A DNA stretch of 59,865 nt from Bacteroidota bacterium. Its GTDB lineage: Bacteria; Bacteroidota; Bacteroidia; Bacteroidales; JAAUTT01. The stretch covers positions 1 to 59,865 of the forward strand of contig JAJYAG010000019.1 of the NCBI GenBank assembly GCA_021779665.1, given 5' to 3'. Both the position numbers and the translations under genes were made by a program. The notes below the pieces were generated by a model. That model saw nothing but the letters and a program-made list of their open reading frames with translations, had not been told where the DNA came from and did no database searches. Shown piece after piece: positions 14,793 to 24,774 of the stretch; positions within the stretch are counted from its first letter, which is position 1, and the number at the start of each line of letters is the position of its first letter.

Positions 14793-17723
14793 TTACCCTG
14801 CCCTCGGATCAGGCTTATAAGGCAACCTTGCAAGTTTGTCCACTTCAATGGAGGCAAAGCCAAATTCCTCCACAACCTTGCCTTCAATCAGGTACACCCC
14901 GTTTCCGGTGAAAGGGTATTTTCTGAGTGAATCCGGGAAGTGGGTCGTGTCAAAGAAATTACCCTCCATATCCAGGAAACAGCCAAAGTGCATCGTTTCC
15001 TTTTTCACTGTCCAGACATATTTGTAAGTGACCAGTTCGCCCACCATCCGAACTTTCTGGCCTACCCTTGAGAGCAGTTCCGAGGCAAAGGCATTTCCCC
15101 GGTAGGTGGTCTGGAGCATTTCAAAGCGGGACATTGTCACGGGAAACCCAATAAGGTCAAATTCATCATAGGCATCCTCCAGGGGACTGCTGCGGAGGGG
15201 TGGGTAAACGAACTCCTTCTTTTCTTCCTTAAAGAGCAAATTTGATTTCGGCTCTGACTTACACTTTACCCTTAGAACCTGATCCCACATCAGTTCCTTT
15301 TTTGTCTTGCCAGTAAAGCGGAACGCTCCAGAGCGGATCAGGATCATCAGCTGTTCCGTCCCGATGGGGACACGGTCTATAAAATCAAACATGTCCTTAA
15401 ATGGGCCATTCTTTTCCCGTTCACAGAGGATCATTTCCACAAGGGAAGTTTCCAGGGATTTGAGGTGTACCCAGCCAAGATATATTTCATTTCCATAAAT
15501 GGCCGTTGTATACTGGCTTAAGTTAATATCGGGAAGGTTTAAGTTTGCCCCGTGCCGTTTGGCCTCGTTCAAATAAACCCAGGATTTGTAAAAACCCCCG
15601 AAATTGTTCACCACGGCCGTATAGAATTCCTTGGGGTAATAGGTCTTTAAAAACAGGCTTTGATAGCTTTCCACGGCAAAGCTGGCCGAGTGCGCTTTGC
15701 AAAAAGCATATCCGGCAAATGACGACATCTGGCGCCAAACTTCACGCGCAAGTTCATCGGAATATCCCTTTTCTTTACAGTTCTCAAAGAACCTTTCTGT
15801 CATCCGTGCAAATTCCGCCTTTGAGCGGTATTTCCCGCTCATGGCACGTCGGAGGGTGTCGGCATCGGCCAAAGATAGTCCGGCAAAGTGGTGGGCAATT
15901 TTTATTACATCTTCCTGGTACACCATCACCCCGAAAGTTTCCCCCAAATGCTCCTCGAATACTGGATGCAGGTATTTAGTCCTGGAAGGATCCTGAAACC
16001 TCAGGATATATTCTTTCATCATCCCGGACTGGGCAACCCCGGGACGGATGATCGAGCTTGCCGCAACAAGCGAAATGTAATTGTCGCACCGGAGTTTTTT
16101 AAGGAGCATCCTCATGGCCGGGCTCTCAACATAAAAGCACCCGATAGCCTCGCCATCCTTTAGTTGCCTGTTTATTGCCGGGTCTTTCTTGAATTTCTCC
16201 ACCTGGTGCACATCGATATTGACACCCTTGTTATGACGGACAATTTCCACGCATTCTTTTATATGGCCAAGGCCGCGTTGGCTCAGGATATCGATCTTGT
16301 CCAACCCGATGGATTCGGCAACATACATGTCCCATTGTGTGGTGGGCAGGCCTTTAGGGGGCATGTCCAATGCCGTATAATAGGTCACCGGGAGCTCCGA
16401 GACCAGGACACCTCCGGCATGGATGCTGCGAAGGTGCGGAAAGTCCATGATCCGTTCACCGAGTTTAAAAATCTTTTCGGTAATGTCGTTATAGAGCCTC
16501 GAATCCCCGGGACTTTCCACCAGGGCATCGATGTCGGCCTTTGGCATCCCGTACACTTTCCCCAGCTCCCTGATAATGGAGCTGTCCTGGAAGGTGTTCA
16601 TTGCCCCCAGGAGCGCAGCCCGGTCACCGTACTTTTTAAAAACATATTCGTGCACGCTGTCCCTGTCTTTCCATGAAAAATCCAGGTCAAAATCCGGCGG
16701 GCTTGTCCGTTGCGGGTTGATGAACCTTTCAAAGTACAAGTTAAGTTCTATGGGGTCAATATCGGTAATCTTAAGGCAATAGGCCACGATGCTGTTTCCC
16801 CCGCTTCCACGGCCAACATGATAGATGCCCTGGCTCATGGTGTAGCGCAGAATATCCCAGGTAATAAGGAAGTATGCGCAGAATCCAAGGTCATTGATAA
16901 CCTTCAGCTCTTTCCTTACACGCGATTCAGCCTCCTTATTGCAACTCCCATAACGTTCCACCATGCCTTCAAGGGCCATAGTGTCCAAAAGCTGTTTGTC
17001 GTTATAGCGGCTTGTGGTAAAAATTTTCTTGTTCCGCGACTCTTTAAAGTCAAACTGGAAGCTGCAATTGTCCAACAGCTTCTCGGCCGAGATCAGGAGC
17101 TCGGGATAATCCCGGTAGACGGTATAGGCACTTTCGGTAGAAAGCAGGGTTTCATCCGTCCGGGCGGTCTGCTCGGGCGTGACTTTTGAAAGTAGGGTAT
17201 TAAGGGACATTGCCCGAAGGTGAAGGTGTAGCTCATGGTCTTTTGCCTCCAGGAAGGTCACCTTCTGGAAGGCAACAAGTTTTTTTTTAAGCTCTGATCC
17301 CACCGAGACCAGGCGGTTAACCTCAAATGGCCTTACCCCGATAAATTCATATCCTTTAAGCTGATCCTTTGCCCTTGCAAAGGGATAGATCACATATACA
17401 TTTTCGAACTCTGGAGGGCTTTCCGGAAGGGCGAGCTTTTTAAAGTTATGCTGGCTCAAAAATTCGTTTATCTCCCGAAAGCCCTCGTTGTTTTTGGCAA
17501 GGCATGTATAAAGCCACCGGTCGTCGCTTTTAAATTCGACCCCGATCACGGGCTTTACCTTCCTCTCTTTGCACTCCCGGACAAAATCAAATACGCCGGT
17601 GGTGTTGTTGATGTCGGTCAAACAAAGGCAGTTTATGCCCATCTCTTTGGATTTCTCAACAAGGGATTCTGTTTTCATAGTCCCGAACATGAGACTAAAA
17701 TTTGTATGACAACCGTAGACCAT
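14793..17723 (-). CDS. dnaE: DNA polymerase III alpha-type (error-prone DnaE) subunit
   Basis: A family C DNA polymerase of 976 residues, shorter than replicative DnaE (about 1160) and like the damage-tolerance versions. In order it has a PHP domain (GCHTNFSLMFGTM at 4-16, with Asn where the second metal ligand is usually His or Asp), then GRGSGG at 304-309. The polymerase aspartates follow, D346 and D348 in PPDFDLDF and D478 in LDKIDIL, with helix-hairpin-helix and OB-fold regions at the C-terminus. It starts six bases after dinB in the same direction, so the two are expressed together. Confidence 0.93.
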   Translation of the reverse strand: MVYGCHTNFSLMFGTMKTESLVEKSKEMGINCLCLTDINNTTGVFDFVRECKERKVKPVIGVEFKSDDRWLYTCLAKNNEGFREINEFLSQHNFKKLALPESPPEFENVYVIYPFARAKDQLKGYEFIGVRPFEVNRLVSVGSELKKKLVAFQKVTFLEAKDHELHLHLRAMSLNTLLSKVTPEQTARTDETLLSTESAYTVYRDYPELLISAEKLLDNCSFQFDFKESRNKKIFTTSRYNDKQLLDTMALEGMVERYGSCNKEAESRVRKELKVINDLGFCAYFLITWDILRYTMSQGIYHVGRGSGGNSIVAYCLKITDIDPIELNLYFERFINPQRTSPPDFDLDFSWKDRDSVHEYVFKKYGDRAALLGAMNTFQDSSIIRELGKVYGMPKADIDALVESPGDSRLYNDITEKIFKLGERIMDFPHLRSIHAGGVLVSELPVTYYTALDMPPKGLPTTQWDMYVAESIGLDKIDILSQRGLGHIKECVEIVRHNKGVNIDVHQVEKFKKDPAINRQLKDGEAIGCFYVESPAMRMLLKKLRCDNYISLVAASSIIRPGVAQSGMMKEYILRFQDPSRTKYLHPVFEEHLGETFGVMVYQEDVIKIAHHFAGLSLADADTLRRAMSGKYRSKAEFARMTERFFENCKEKGYSDELAREVWRQMSSFAGYAFCKAHSASFAVESYQSLFLKTYYPKEFYTAVVNNFGGFYKSWVYLNEAKRHGANLNLPDINLSQYTTAIYGNEIYLGWVHLKSLETSLVEMILCEREKNGPFKDMFDFIDRVPIGTEQLMILIRSGAFRFTGKTKKELMWDQVLRVKCKSEPKSNLLFKEEKKEFVYPPLRSSPLEDAYDEFDLIGFPVTMSRFEMLQTTYRGNAFASELLSRVGQKVRMVGELVTYKYVWTVKKETMHFGCFLDMEGNFFDTTHFPDSLRKYPFTGNGVYLIEGKVVEEFGFASIEVDKLARLPYKPDPRAG

Positions 17724-17729
17724 GACCCT

Positions 17730-18878
17730 CTATTTAAAAGCTTTCCCGATAGATGTTATTCCATAGCGTTTCCTGATCCAGTCCAAAGCAAGGTAGAGGT
17801 TGACTTGTTCGGGGGTATCCTCAAAAAGGTTCAATTGCTGTGTGCCATGCACCAGATGGCTCAGCCTTACCCCGATAAGACGAATCATCAGCCTGCGCTG
17901 ATATAGTTTCTTGAATAACTCCCGAACAACTTCCAGAATGGTATGATCGAAAGAGGTATAAGGTATCCTCCTCTGCTGTGTATGGGTATCGAAATTTGAA
18001 TAACGGATTTTGATGGTGACACACCCGGTTAGCTTTTCCTTTCGCCTGAGTTCAAAGCACAATTCCTCGACCATTTTGACCAGGATCTTATTGAGCAGGT
18101 ACACGTCCATGGTGTCGACCTCAAAAGTTTGCTCGGTACCGAGGGACTTTTGGACTGAATAAGGCTCAACAGGTGTATTGTCGATGCCATTGGCTTTTTT
18201 CCAAATATCTACCCCGTTCTGGCCAAAGAGCTTTGTGACATGCTCAAGGGGCATTTCTTTTAAAACACCGATCTTATCCACGCCCATATTTATAAGGGTG
18301 GAATATGTTTTATCGCCAACTCCGGGTATTTTTCTGACAGACAAAGGGGAAAGAAAAGGTGAAACCTGATCTTTCTCGATATGGAGCTCGCCATTGGGTT
18401 TGGCCTCTCCGGTGGCAATCTTGGAAACCGTTTTGTTGACCGAATGGCCAAAGGAAATAGGCAGGCCGGTTTCTTTAATGATCTTTGCCCGGAGCTCATG
18501 CGCCCATTTGTCGCAACCAAAAAAGCGGTCTAAGCCGGATATATCAAGGTAATGTTCGTCAATGGATGCTTTCTCATATAAAGGTGCTTTTTCGGCAATA
18601 ATATCCGTTACAAGGTTCGAATACTTACTGTATTTTTCCATGTCCCCACGAACCACAATTGCGTTGGGACATAGCATAAGTGCCGTTCGCATCGGCATGG
18701 CCGAACGGACGCCAAATTTTCGTGTTTCATAGCTGGCACAGGCGACCACGCCCCGCCCGGATGTTCCGCCAATAATCAGGGGTTTACCAACGAATTCCTT
18801 ATTCTCCAACCTCTCCACGGAAACGAAGAAAGTGTCCAAATCCAAATGGACAATATCTTTTTTTTCAAATGTTTCCAT
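17730..18878 (-). CDS. dinB: DNA polymerase IV (DinB, Y-family)
   Basis: Translesion polymerase of 382 residues. Catalytic carboxylates are D13 in HLDLDTFF and D107-E108 in SIDEHYLDISG. It has a helix-hairpin-helix (VRKIPGVGDKT near residue 196) and a little-finger domain, with no obvious C-terminal clamp-binding peptide. It is the first gene of the dinB-dnaE pair. Three overlapping dyads lie 30-70 bases upstream and probably control it. The pairing of a Y-family and a C-family polymerase resembles mutagenesis cassettes of other phyla. Confidence 0.95.
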   Translation of the reverse strand: METFEKKDIVHLDLDTFFVSVERLENKEFVGKPLIIGGTSGRGVVACASYETRKFGVRSAMPMRTALMLCPNAIVVRGDMEKYSKYSNLVTDIIAEKAPLYEKASIDEHYLDISGLDRFFGCDKWAHELRAKIIKETGLPISFGHSVNKTVSKIATGEAKPNGELHIEKDQVSPFLSPLSVRKIPGVGDKTYSTLINMGVDKIGVLKEMPLEHVTKLFGQNGVDIWKKANGIDNTPVEPYSVQKSLGTEQTFEVDTMDVYLLNKILVKMVEELCFELRRKEKLTGCVTIKIRYSNFDTHTQQRRIPYTSFDHTILEVVRELFKKLYQRRLMIRLIGVRLSHLVHGTQQLNLFEDTPEQVNLYLALDWIRKRYGITSIGKAFK

Positions 18879-18907
18879 ACTGCCAATCTCCTCATAACTT
18901 TCAAATA

Positions 18908-18950
18908 ATGATTAGTATTTAATCATTTATTATGATTGTAATATAATCAT
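18908..18950. promoter_or_regulatory. Three overlapping dyads upstream of dinB (candidate operator)
   Basis: ATGATTA-GTATT-TAATCAT (18908-18926), AATCAT-TTATT-ATGATT (18921-18937) and ATGATT-GTAATAT-AATCAT (18932-18950) share the same half-site in successive, overlapping dyads. This does not resemble the Gram-negative or Gram-positive LexA box. Confidence 0.6.
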
Positions 18951-19094
18951 TTTAAAATATGTGATCAAAAAAAAGAGGACTATAAATTTGGATGCTCTAT
19001 CATTTGGATTAAAAAACCATTGCTTTACTTTTTATATGAATAATTAACTTATTAATTTAATTGCCGTATATACAAATATCATCATAAAGGAATT

Positions 19095-19790
19095 ATGAAA
19101 ATACTGTTTGGTATATACATCCTTTTTGCTTTAGGTTCTTGTAGTCCATCCGTGAAAGAACCAAATTCAATGGCAAATACAGATTCAGCAAAAAACATTA
19201 AACCTGACCCACAGTCATCAATCAAGGCTAATACCCAAAAAATAATTGATGCCAAAAAGACCTTTTATGATGACCTTATTAGGGTAATTTTAAAGGATAT
19301 AGATTATCCGATTGATGAATTGCCAAAAACGTTTGAACCAAGAAAAATTGTAGAGACAGATCAATCTATAACAATCACGTTTGAAACTAAAGACCCGGAG
19401 AGTTCGCCTTATGGATTTTCAATAGATATTGTGGGCGCAATTACAGGTGATATAAACAATGATGGGCTGGATGATGTGGTTTTTAACGTTATAACTTCAA
19501 ACCCCAATGGAGGAAATGCACAGTTTGACCATTTAGTCCCATGTTTGGCCATAAAAGACAGATACGTTGTAGCTGGTGCTTATAGTGGCATAAATCTTAA
19601 ACTTGGCGTTGGCTTGGAAAGTTATCTAACTGCCTCGGCCATCAAAGATGGACTGGTTTATGGGACATTTGCAGTTCATGACGAGGATGATCCACATTGC
19701 TGCCCAAGCCAAAAATACGCTGTAGTCTTAAAGTATGAAAGAGATAAGTTAGTTGTGGTCGGCGGAGAAAGGATAATAAAGGGAATCTAA
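19095..19790 (+). CDS. Putative lipoprotein with calcium-loop-like repeat
   Basis: A 231-residue exported protein. Residues 1-16 form a lipoprotein signal ending in LGSC, so it is probably attached to a membrane through Cys16. Residues near 120-130 (GDINNDGLDDVVFNV) match the DxNxDGxxD pattern of FG-GAP or dockerin-type calcium loops. No enzyme signature is recognised. It has its own upstream AT-rich region and ends convergently with the next gene across a dispersed repeat. Confidence 0.65.
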   Translation: MKILFGIYILFALGSCSPSVKEPNSMANTDSAKNIKPDPQSSIKANTQKIIDAKKTFYDDLIRVILKDIDYPIDELPKTFEPRKIVETDQSITITFETKDPESSPYGFSIDIVGAITGDINNDGLDDVVFNVITSNPNGGNAQFDHLVPCLAIKDRYVVAGAYSGINLKLGVGLESYLTASAIKDGLVYGTFAVHDEDDPHCCPSQKYAVVLKYERDKLVVVGGERIIKGI

Positions 19791-19832
19791 TTTTTCTATT
19801 TTAAATTAAAAACTCGTTAACAAAATACCATG

Positions 19833-19888
19833 TTCCCCCTAACCCCCTAAGGGGGATTGGATTTTTTAGCATTGTCCGCTCGGAAATA
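19833..19888 (-). repeat. Dispersed repeat, copy 2
   Basis: It is the inverse of the block at 3856-3910: TTCCCCCTAACCCCC, GGGGGATTGG, ATTTTTTAGCAT, then CCGCTCGGAAATAT. It lies between two convergent gene ends, so a two-way terminator is plausible. Confidence 0.75.
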
Positions 19889-19913
19889 TCTATGATTACC
19901 TTTTTATTGGGTT

Positions 19914-20627
19914 TTAAAGTGCGGGAAGTCTTTTCATGTCGAAGGATATAGATTTGTAATTTCCCTTATTATCAGAAATTTTGAAAATTAAATCATTGAA
20001 ATCTTTATCAGCAATTTCAAACGGAGTATCTTCAAATCCCAATACAATATCCTCGCTGTCTTTCTCTTTAAATAAAACATGTTGCTGTTTGGCACCTTCA
20101 TTCAGAAACTGATCAGTATAATGGGTAGAATTGCCCCAATTGATAGAACCATCCTGCCATCCTTTCAGAATAATAAAAAAACCTATGACCGTGTTTTTGG
20201 CAAAAGTAGTATCCCCAAGTTGAAGCATGTCACCTTGTAACAATTCTCCACCTTCGCCTTTGGCTGAAACATTAGGGAATAATAAATGCTTTTCAATATC
20301 TTTAACGTTTTTAGGCTCGCTACCAAGTTTATAGGAATACCAACCAACAGAATTCTTATAGACCGCTCTTTCGGCAATAAATGTCAAATAAACTTTGGAC
20401 TCCCGGGTCAATACAATTCGTTTCTGTACTGTATCTGAAAACAAGAAAGGCAGCGACCCTACTGCTTGCTGGTTGGAGGGGAACAACTGTTCTACACGAG
20501 GATATAGGGTTGGGTTGGCTACTGTTCTGATAACTTCCTCAGGAACTTCAGGGATAGGTTCTTCTTTATCTTTTTCGCAACTAACAACCAAGAATATAAA
20601 TAATGCAAAGACAAATAACTTACTCAT
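19914..20627 (-). CDS. Putative lipoprotein, DUF4114-like
   Basis: A 237-residue exported protein with signal FALFIFLVVSC, giving lipid attachment at Cys17. The body resembles DUF4114 proteins: GWYSYKLGSEP near residue 96, a glycine-rich GDMLQLGD region, then GFEDTP and DKDFNDLIFKI near the C-terminus, the latter a typical Asp-rich, probably calcium-binding end. Its function is unknown; such proteins are surface-exposed in Bacteroidota. It stands alone. Confidence 0.65.
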   Translation of the reverse strand: MSKLFVFALFIFLVVSCEKDKEEPIPEVPEEVIRTVANPTLYPRVEQLFPSNQQAVGSLPFLFSDTVQKRIVLTRESKVYLTFIAERAVYKNSVGWYSYKLGSEPKNVKDIEKHLLFPNVSAKGEGGELLQGDMLQLGDTTFAKNTVIGFFIILKGWQDGSINWGNSTHYTDQFLNEGAKQQHVLFKEKDSEDIVLGFEDTPFEIADKDFNDLIFKISDNKGNYKSISFDMKRLPAL

Positions 20628-20705
20628 AACGGTTTATATTTTTATGTTTATTATTATAACAAACAAAACCCGAAATAGGAGATAGCTATCAGAAAAATGT
20701 TGTAA

Positions 20706-21284
20706 TTAATTCAAGCAGTCAACTAAGTTATATCCCGTGGAAATATTATCATTAAAGTCCGATTTTTTAATAGCCCATTTTTTCCGTAACAATCCGGTAA
20801 AAACAAGTTTCTCGAAACTTATTACTTCCTTAAAAGCATCATCTATAATAGTACCCTTTCCTTGCCATAGCCCAGAAGATGGAGAGTAACAGATTCCATC
20901 AAATTTTTCAGTAATAATCGCACTGATTAGGAGGGCAAACCTTAATGAAAAAAAATCTTCTACATCCCAACCCAAAGTAAGGACGTAATTTGCCTCTTTA
21001 ATTAGCTTTTCTAAAGGAAAATTTTGTCCAACATAGACACCAGTTCTGCAGAATTTCTCGATGTGAAATTGAATTTTGGTTGTTAATACTTGATTTTTCA
21101 GAAGGACTGCTTTATTCCCGTTAAACCTAAAACGAAACTCTACCTCCAAAGGATTAAGTTTAGCTCCAGACTGGTTTATAATGCAATAAATATCAAATGT
21201 ATTTAGCTTCTCAATAACATTAGGCCAAAGATCAGGCGAAAATTCTTTGAGAAATACTTTTAACTGAAAAATTGATCCAATCAC
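20706..21284 (-). CDS. Hypothetical protein, 192 residues
   Basis: No family is recognised. The protein is soluble, with mixed alpha/beta composition and two cysteines. It has no signal peptide. The general form suggests one of the uncharacterised proteins found beside polymorphic toxin or immunity genes, but nothing in the sequence shows this. The gene is isolated, with 78 bases to the lipoprotein gene downstream and 377 noncoding bases upstream. Confidence 0.55.
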   Translation of the reverse strand: MIGSIFQLKVFLKEFSPDLWPNVIEKLNTFDIYCIINQSGAKLNPLEVEFRFRFNGNKAVLLKNQVLTTKIQFHIEKFCRTGVYVGQNFPLEKLIKEANYVLTLGWDVEDFFSLRFALLISAIITEKFDGICYSPSSGLWQGKGTIIDDAFKEVISFEKLVFTGLLRKKWAIKKSDFNDNISTGYNLVDCLN

Positions 21285-21661
21285 TTTTTTAATTTTAAGG
21301 TGGAATCTTCATTTTAAGTAGCCCAACTGTAATTAGGCTTATTTAAGAGCTTTACAAAGAGGGTTTTGCAAATTAATGCTTGGATATAATAATGTCAAGG
21401 GAGTAGAGTTGATTCATAAACATCGCTATTTTATGTTTAATAAAGAACAAGATCATGGATATTTTGTTTTATTACTCTCAAATTTATAATTCCAAGTTTA
21501 GGAAAACGACGTCTTGACGAACTTTAGAGTAATTTCGAATTAAAATAAGGTGAGTTTAACCAAACTTTTTAAATCCGTTTATAATCAAATTTTGAATTTC
21601 GATGTTTAGATTTTACGTTTAATTTAATATTTCTATCTCGATTTTTTTATCAGCAAGGGTA
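21285..21661. other. Noncoding stretch containing one copy of a 23-bp repeat
   Basis: AT-rich spacer between the 192-residue gene and the kinase gene end. The only notable content is ATTCCAAGTTTAGG-AAAACGACG at 21489-21511, which recurs at 26356-26378. No gene or clear terminator is seen. Confidence 0.5.
21489..21511 (+). repeat. 23-bp direct repeat, left copy
   Basis: It is identical over 23 bases to 26356-26378 and in the same orientation. The two copies bracket the kinase, response regulator, catalase remnant and 234-residue gene (about 4.9 kb). Confidence 0.8.
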
Positions 21662-24568
21662 TTAGATAGACTTTGGCAAGGAAACAAAGAAAGAACTTCC
21701 ATGCCCCTCACTGCTTTCTGCCCATATTCTTCCCCCATGTTTTTCAATAAATTCTTTACAGAGTAGCAGACCTAATCCTGTTCCGGTTTCTTTATTAGTT
21801 CCGGGAGTCGAGATTTTTTCGTCTATCCGGAAAAGCTTAGAAAGATAATCGTGCGGAATACCTGTTCCATTATCCCGGACTGAAATAATAGTTTCATTAT
21901 TGGCAATGTAAGAAGATATACAAATTGTGCCCTGATTAAACGAAAATTTGATTGCATTCTGTACAAGGTTCCGAATAATGGTAGAAAGCATATTGACATC
22001 TGCATTAACTTCCAACTCACCAGGAACGTTAATTTCAATCTTCTGTTCTTTGGTTTCGTACGATACTCTCAAGCCCTCAGTTGTATCTTTAATCAGGTTA
22101 AGTACGTTAATTCGCGTCGGCTCAAAAGCAATTGAGCCTGTTTGGGATCTTGACCATTCCAGCAGGTTCTGTAAAAGGGAATATCCGCGACGTGCTGAAT
22201 CGTGGATCATTTTTGCCAACTTTAATGTAATTTCCCTATCATCAATAGAAGAGGTCAGAAGCTCAGCTCCCCCCATAAGTCCGGTAAAAGGGTTCTTTAG
22301 GTCATGGGCAATAATATTAAAAAACTTATCTTTGGTTGTATTAAGTACTTTTAACTCTTCGGCCAGCTTTTTAAGGTTATCTTCGGCCTGTTTTATATCA
22401 CAAATATCAAACAGCATCAGGCTCCATCGTTTTCCATGCCGAGGAGTATTGAAAACACCATAATGGCATCGGAACCAGCGCCAGTTTCCTTTTTTATCTT
22501 TAAGGCTCCATTCATTTGTAGCAGACCCTAAGCTCTGATAAAAAATATGATCAAACAACCTCTCTCTGGCATCTTCAAAACAGAGAGAGAAAACCGTTTG
22601 TTTATTTAAAATAGAAGATCCGAACACTTCCCTGAAGCGCGCATTTCCGTAAAGAATTATACCGCTCTTATCTAATTCGCAGATAAGCGCATTACTTGTT
22701 TCGGCAAGCATTCTGAAACGCTCTTCGCTTTCCTTCAAATCATTCTCAGCTTCACTCTTTGAAATGTTAAGGCGAATAGAGACAAGCCCCTGAGAAAGAT
22801 ATTTGGAGAGTTCACTTAAAAGTGAAACTTCATCCTCAAAAAAAGCATTTTTCTCCCTTGAATATATATTCAAAACTCCATAAACCTCATCAAGATAAGT
22901 TAATGGAAGAGAAATACAGGATCCTATTCCAAACTTAATGGCATTTTCCTTCCATGGGGTAAATTCAGGGGCGGTTTCAATATCATTGCAGATGACATGT
23001 GTTTTCCGGTTAACCGCTGTACTTGTAGGGCCTTGGGTGTCAGAGGAAACATTGATAGAGAGTGTTTCAATATAACCGCCCGAGCCGCCCGACCAAACCA
23101 AAGGTGTTATCCTGCTGTCATCGATAAATCCGACCCATGCCAGAGCCTGGTTACATATAGTTGTAATAATTTCACATATTTGAAGCGCGTACTCCTTTTC
23201 ATTTTCGGCAAGAAGCATGGCCTGGCTGCTTCGGCTCAATGCCAGTAAAGTATTGTTTAACCTAAGCAGTTTTTGTTCGTTATTTTTTCTTGTTTGAAGC
23301 TCAGTCTGCAACTGCTCAAACAATTCCGAGTTTTCAAGCGAGAGCGAGAGCGCTGTGGAAAGACGGGTGAGGAATATGGTTTTTTCGGGGGAGAATGATC
23401 TCTTTTTATAATAATTAAAAAATATAACTCCTATATTTCCATGACTTGTAAACAATGGCATTACAATCACGGATTGAATTCCCCAGGTGAGCATCCTTTT
23501 GTTGTTAACACGTGGATCGATATAGGCATCTTCTACTAATATCGATTTTTTTTCAGCCAATGCCAACAAAGCATGAGGCTCTTCTTCAAGAGGAATGATT
23601 AAGTTTAGAGGCATATCGGGAAAATTATACATATGCAGCACCTCCCAATGATCATCCTTTAAGAGCGATACGGCGGCAGAGTCACAACCGATTACATTGG
23701 CAGCCATAAGCATGGCTTTCTCTGATATTTCAAAAGTATTGAAAGAAGAGTGTATAACCTTTTCAATTGAGCTCAGGGTTTGATTAAAATATTCGGTTTT
23801 CTTTTTGGAAGTTATATCCTTTAAATAAACCTGAACAATCTTGTCCTTTTTATCCGAAATGATTACCGACATAACTTCAACATCGCGGATTACGCCATCC
23901 AGCCGCACAATTTTTTGTTCAGCTTCTTTAGCATCTATTGTTGCTAAATTGAGCCTGGACAAAATTATTTCATGATAGTCGGGATGGATGATATCCAGAA
24001 CAGCCTTACCGATAAGTTCGTTGGCCTGCCTGGCTCCCAAAAGTTGCAAACCAACTGGATTAACGTATTCTATAAATCCGTTTCTGCTTATAATTATTGC
24101 AATGGGAGAAAGACCAATTAATCGTTTGTCATATTTTAGATTCTTCTTTGTATAATGTCGGTCTACAGCTTTACTCTTGCGCCACACTGTTAAAGCTCCC
24201 ACAATTTTGTTTCCTTCCATCAAAGGAGCTGAATTTGCCTCAATATAATGGAGGCCCTTTCCAAAAGAAATAGAAAAAACAATATCTTCTGCCTTATTTC
24301 CTTTTAAAGCTTTTGATGTAGCTTCCGCATCCAGTATATACCCATCACGGGGTATAACATTAAACATCCCCGAGAACTGCTCGAAACTAAGTCCCGAAGG
24401 ATCGAAACCATAAGTTTGCACAAAGGCAATGTTTACTTTTTTTACGGCTTGGGTAGGATCATAAACAAGAACAGGATCAGTAAATGCGTTTAACACCATG
24501 TTATTGATCCAAATTGTTCCGCTATCGGTATTTTTTGCGTGGTCTAAATTTGTTGTGTCAAAAATCAT
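21662..24568 (-). CDS. Multi-PAS/GAF sensor histidine kinase
   Basis: A cytoplasmic sensor kinase of 968 residues without a membrane segment. In order there are two PAS domains (about 20-140 and 145-265), two GAF domains (about 280-420 and 450-600), a third PAS domain (about 615-735) and the kinase core. H755 in AHDLKNPF is the phosphoacceptor, N871 belongs to the N-box NLVQNAIKF, and DNGTGIP and GTGLGLLL are the G boxes. It probably senses a small molecule, redox state or light through the PAS/GAF units. The divergent single-domain response regulator gene 206 bases away is its natural partner. Confidence 0.93.
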   Translation of the reverse strand: MIFDTTNLDHAKNTDSGTIWINNMVLNAFTDPVLVYDPTQAVKKVNIAFVQTYGFDPSGLSFEQFSGMFNVIPRDGYILDAEATSKALKGNKAEDIVFSISFGKGLHYIEANSAPLMEGNKIVGALTVWRKSKAVDRHYTKKNLKYDKRLIGLSPIAIIISRNGFIEYVNPVGLQLLGARQANELIGKAVLDIIHPDYHEIILSRLNLATIDAKEAEQKIVRLDGVIRDVEVMSVIISDKKDKIVQVYLKDITSKKKTEYFNQTLSSIEKVIHSSFNTFEISEKAMLMAANVIGCDSAAVSLLKDDHWEVLHMYNFPDMPLNLIIPLEEEPHALLALAEKKSILVEDAYIDPRVNNKRMLTWGIQSVIVMPLFTSHGNIGVIFFNYYKKRSFSPEKTIFLTRLSTALSLSLENSELFEQLQTELQTRKNNEQKLLRLNNTLLALSRSSQAMLLAENEKEYALQICEIITTICNQALAWVGFIDDSRITPLVWSGGSGGYIETLSINVSSDTQGPTSTAVNRKTHVICNDIETAPEFTPWKENAIKFGIGSCISLPLTYLDEVYGVLNIYSREKNAFFEDEVSLLSELSKYLSQGLVSIRLNISKSEAENDLKESEERFRMLAETSNALICELDKSGIILYGNARFREVFGSSILNKQTVFSLCFEDARERLFDHIFYQSLGSATNEWSLKDKKGNWRWFRCHYGVFNTPRHGKRWSLMLFDICDIKQAEDNLKKLAEELKVLNTTKDKFFNIIAHDLKNPFTGLMGGAELLTSSIDDREITLKLAKMIHDSARRGYSLLQNLLEWSRSQTGSIAFEPTRINVLNLIKDTTEGLRVSYETKEQKIEINVPGELEVNADVNMLSTIIRNLVQNAIKFSFNQGTICISSYIANNETIISVRDNGTGIPHDYLSKLFRIDEKISTPGTNKETGTGLGLLLCKEFIEKHGGRIWAESSEGHGSSFFVSLPKSI

Positions 24569-24774
24569 ATTTACAAAAAACGTTTCATGTTGGGCAGACC
24601 TAAATTCATGAACCGGTTACCAAGTTAAACCATTTTGCTCTTATATACAAAAAGCAGGAAGAATAAATAATTAAATCCTTAGTTAAAAACCATCCGCTTC
24701 CTGATAAAACAACTTTTGAAATAAAATGGTGGTAAAAATATTGTTTAGCCTCGGAGATACTAATAAATAGGAAA

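Noticed and set aside
15545-17906. Several frames of 140-170 codons opposite dnaE
   Set aside because: They are on the reverse strand of a clear polymerase gene with all its motifs; such shadows are common in genes of higher GC.
13482-18878. A LexA-type SOS box for the repair genes
   Set aside because: No sequence like CTG-N10-CAG or GAAC-N4-GTTC was seen upstream of dinB; only the ATGATT dyads are there.
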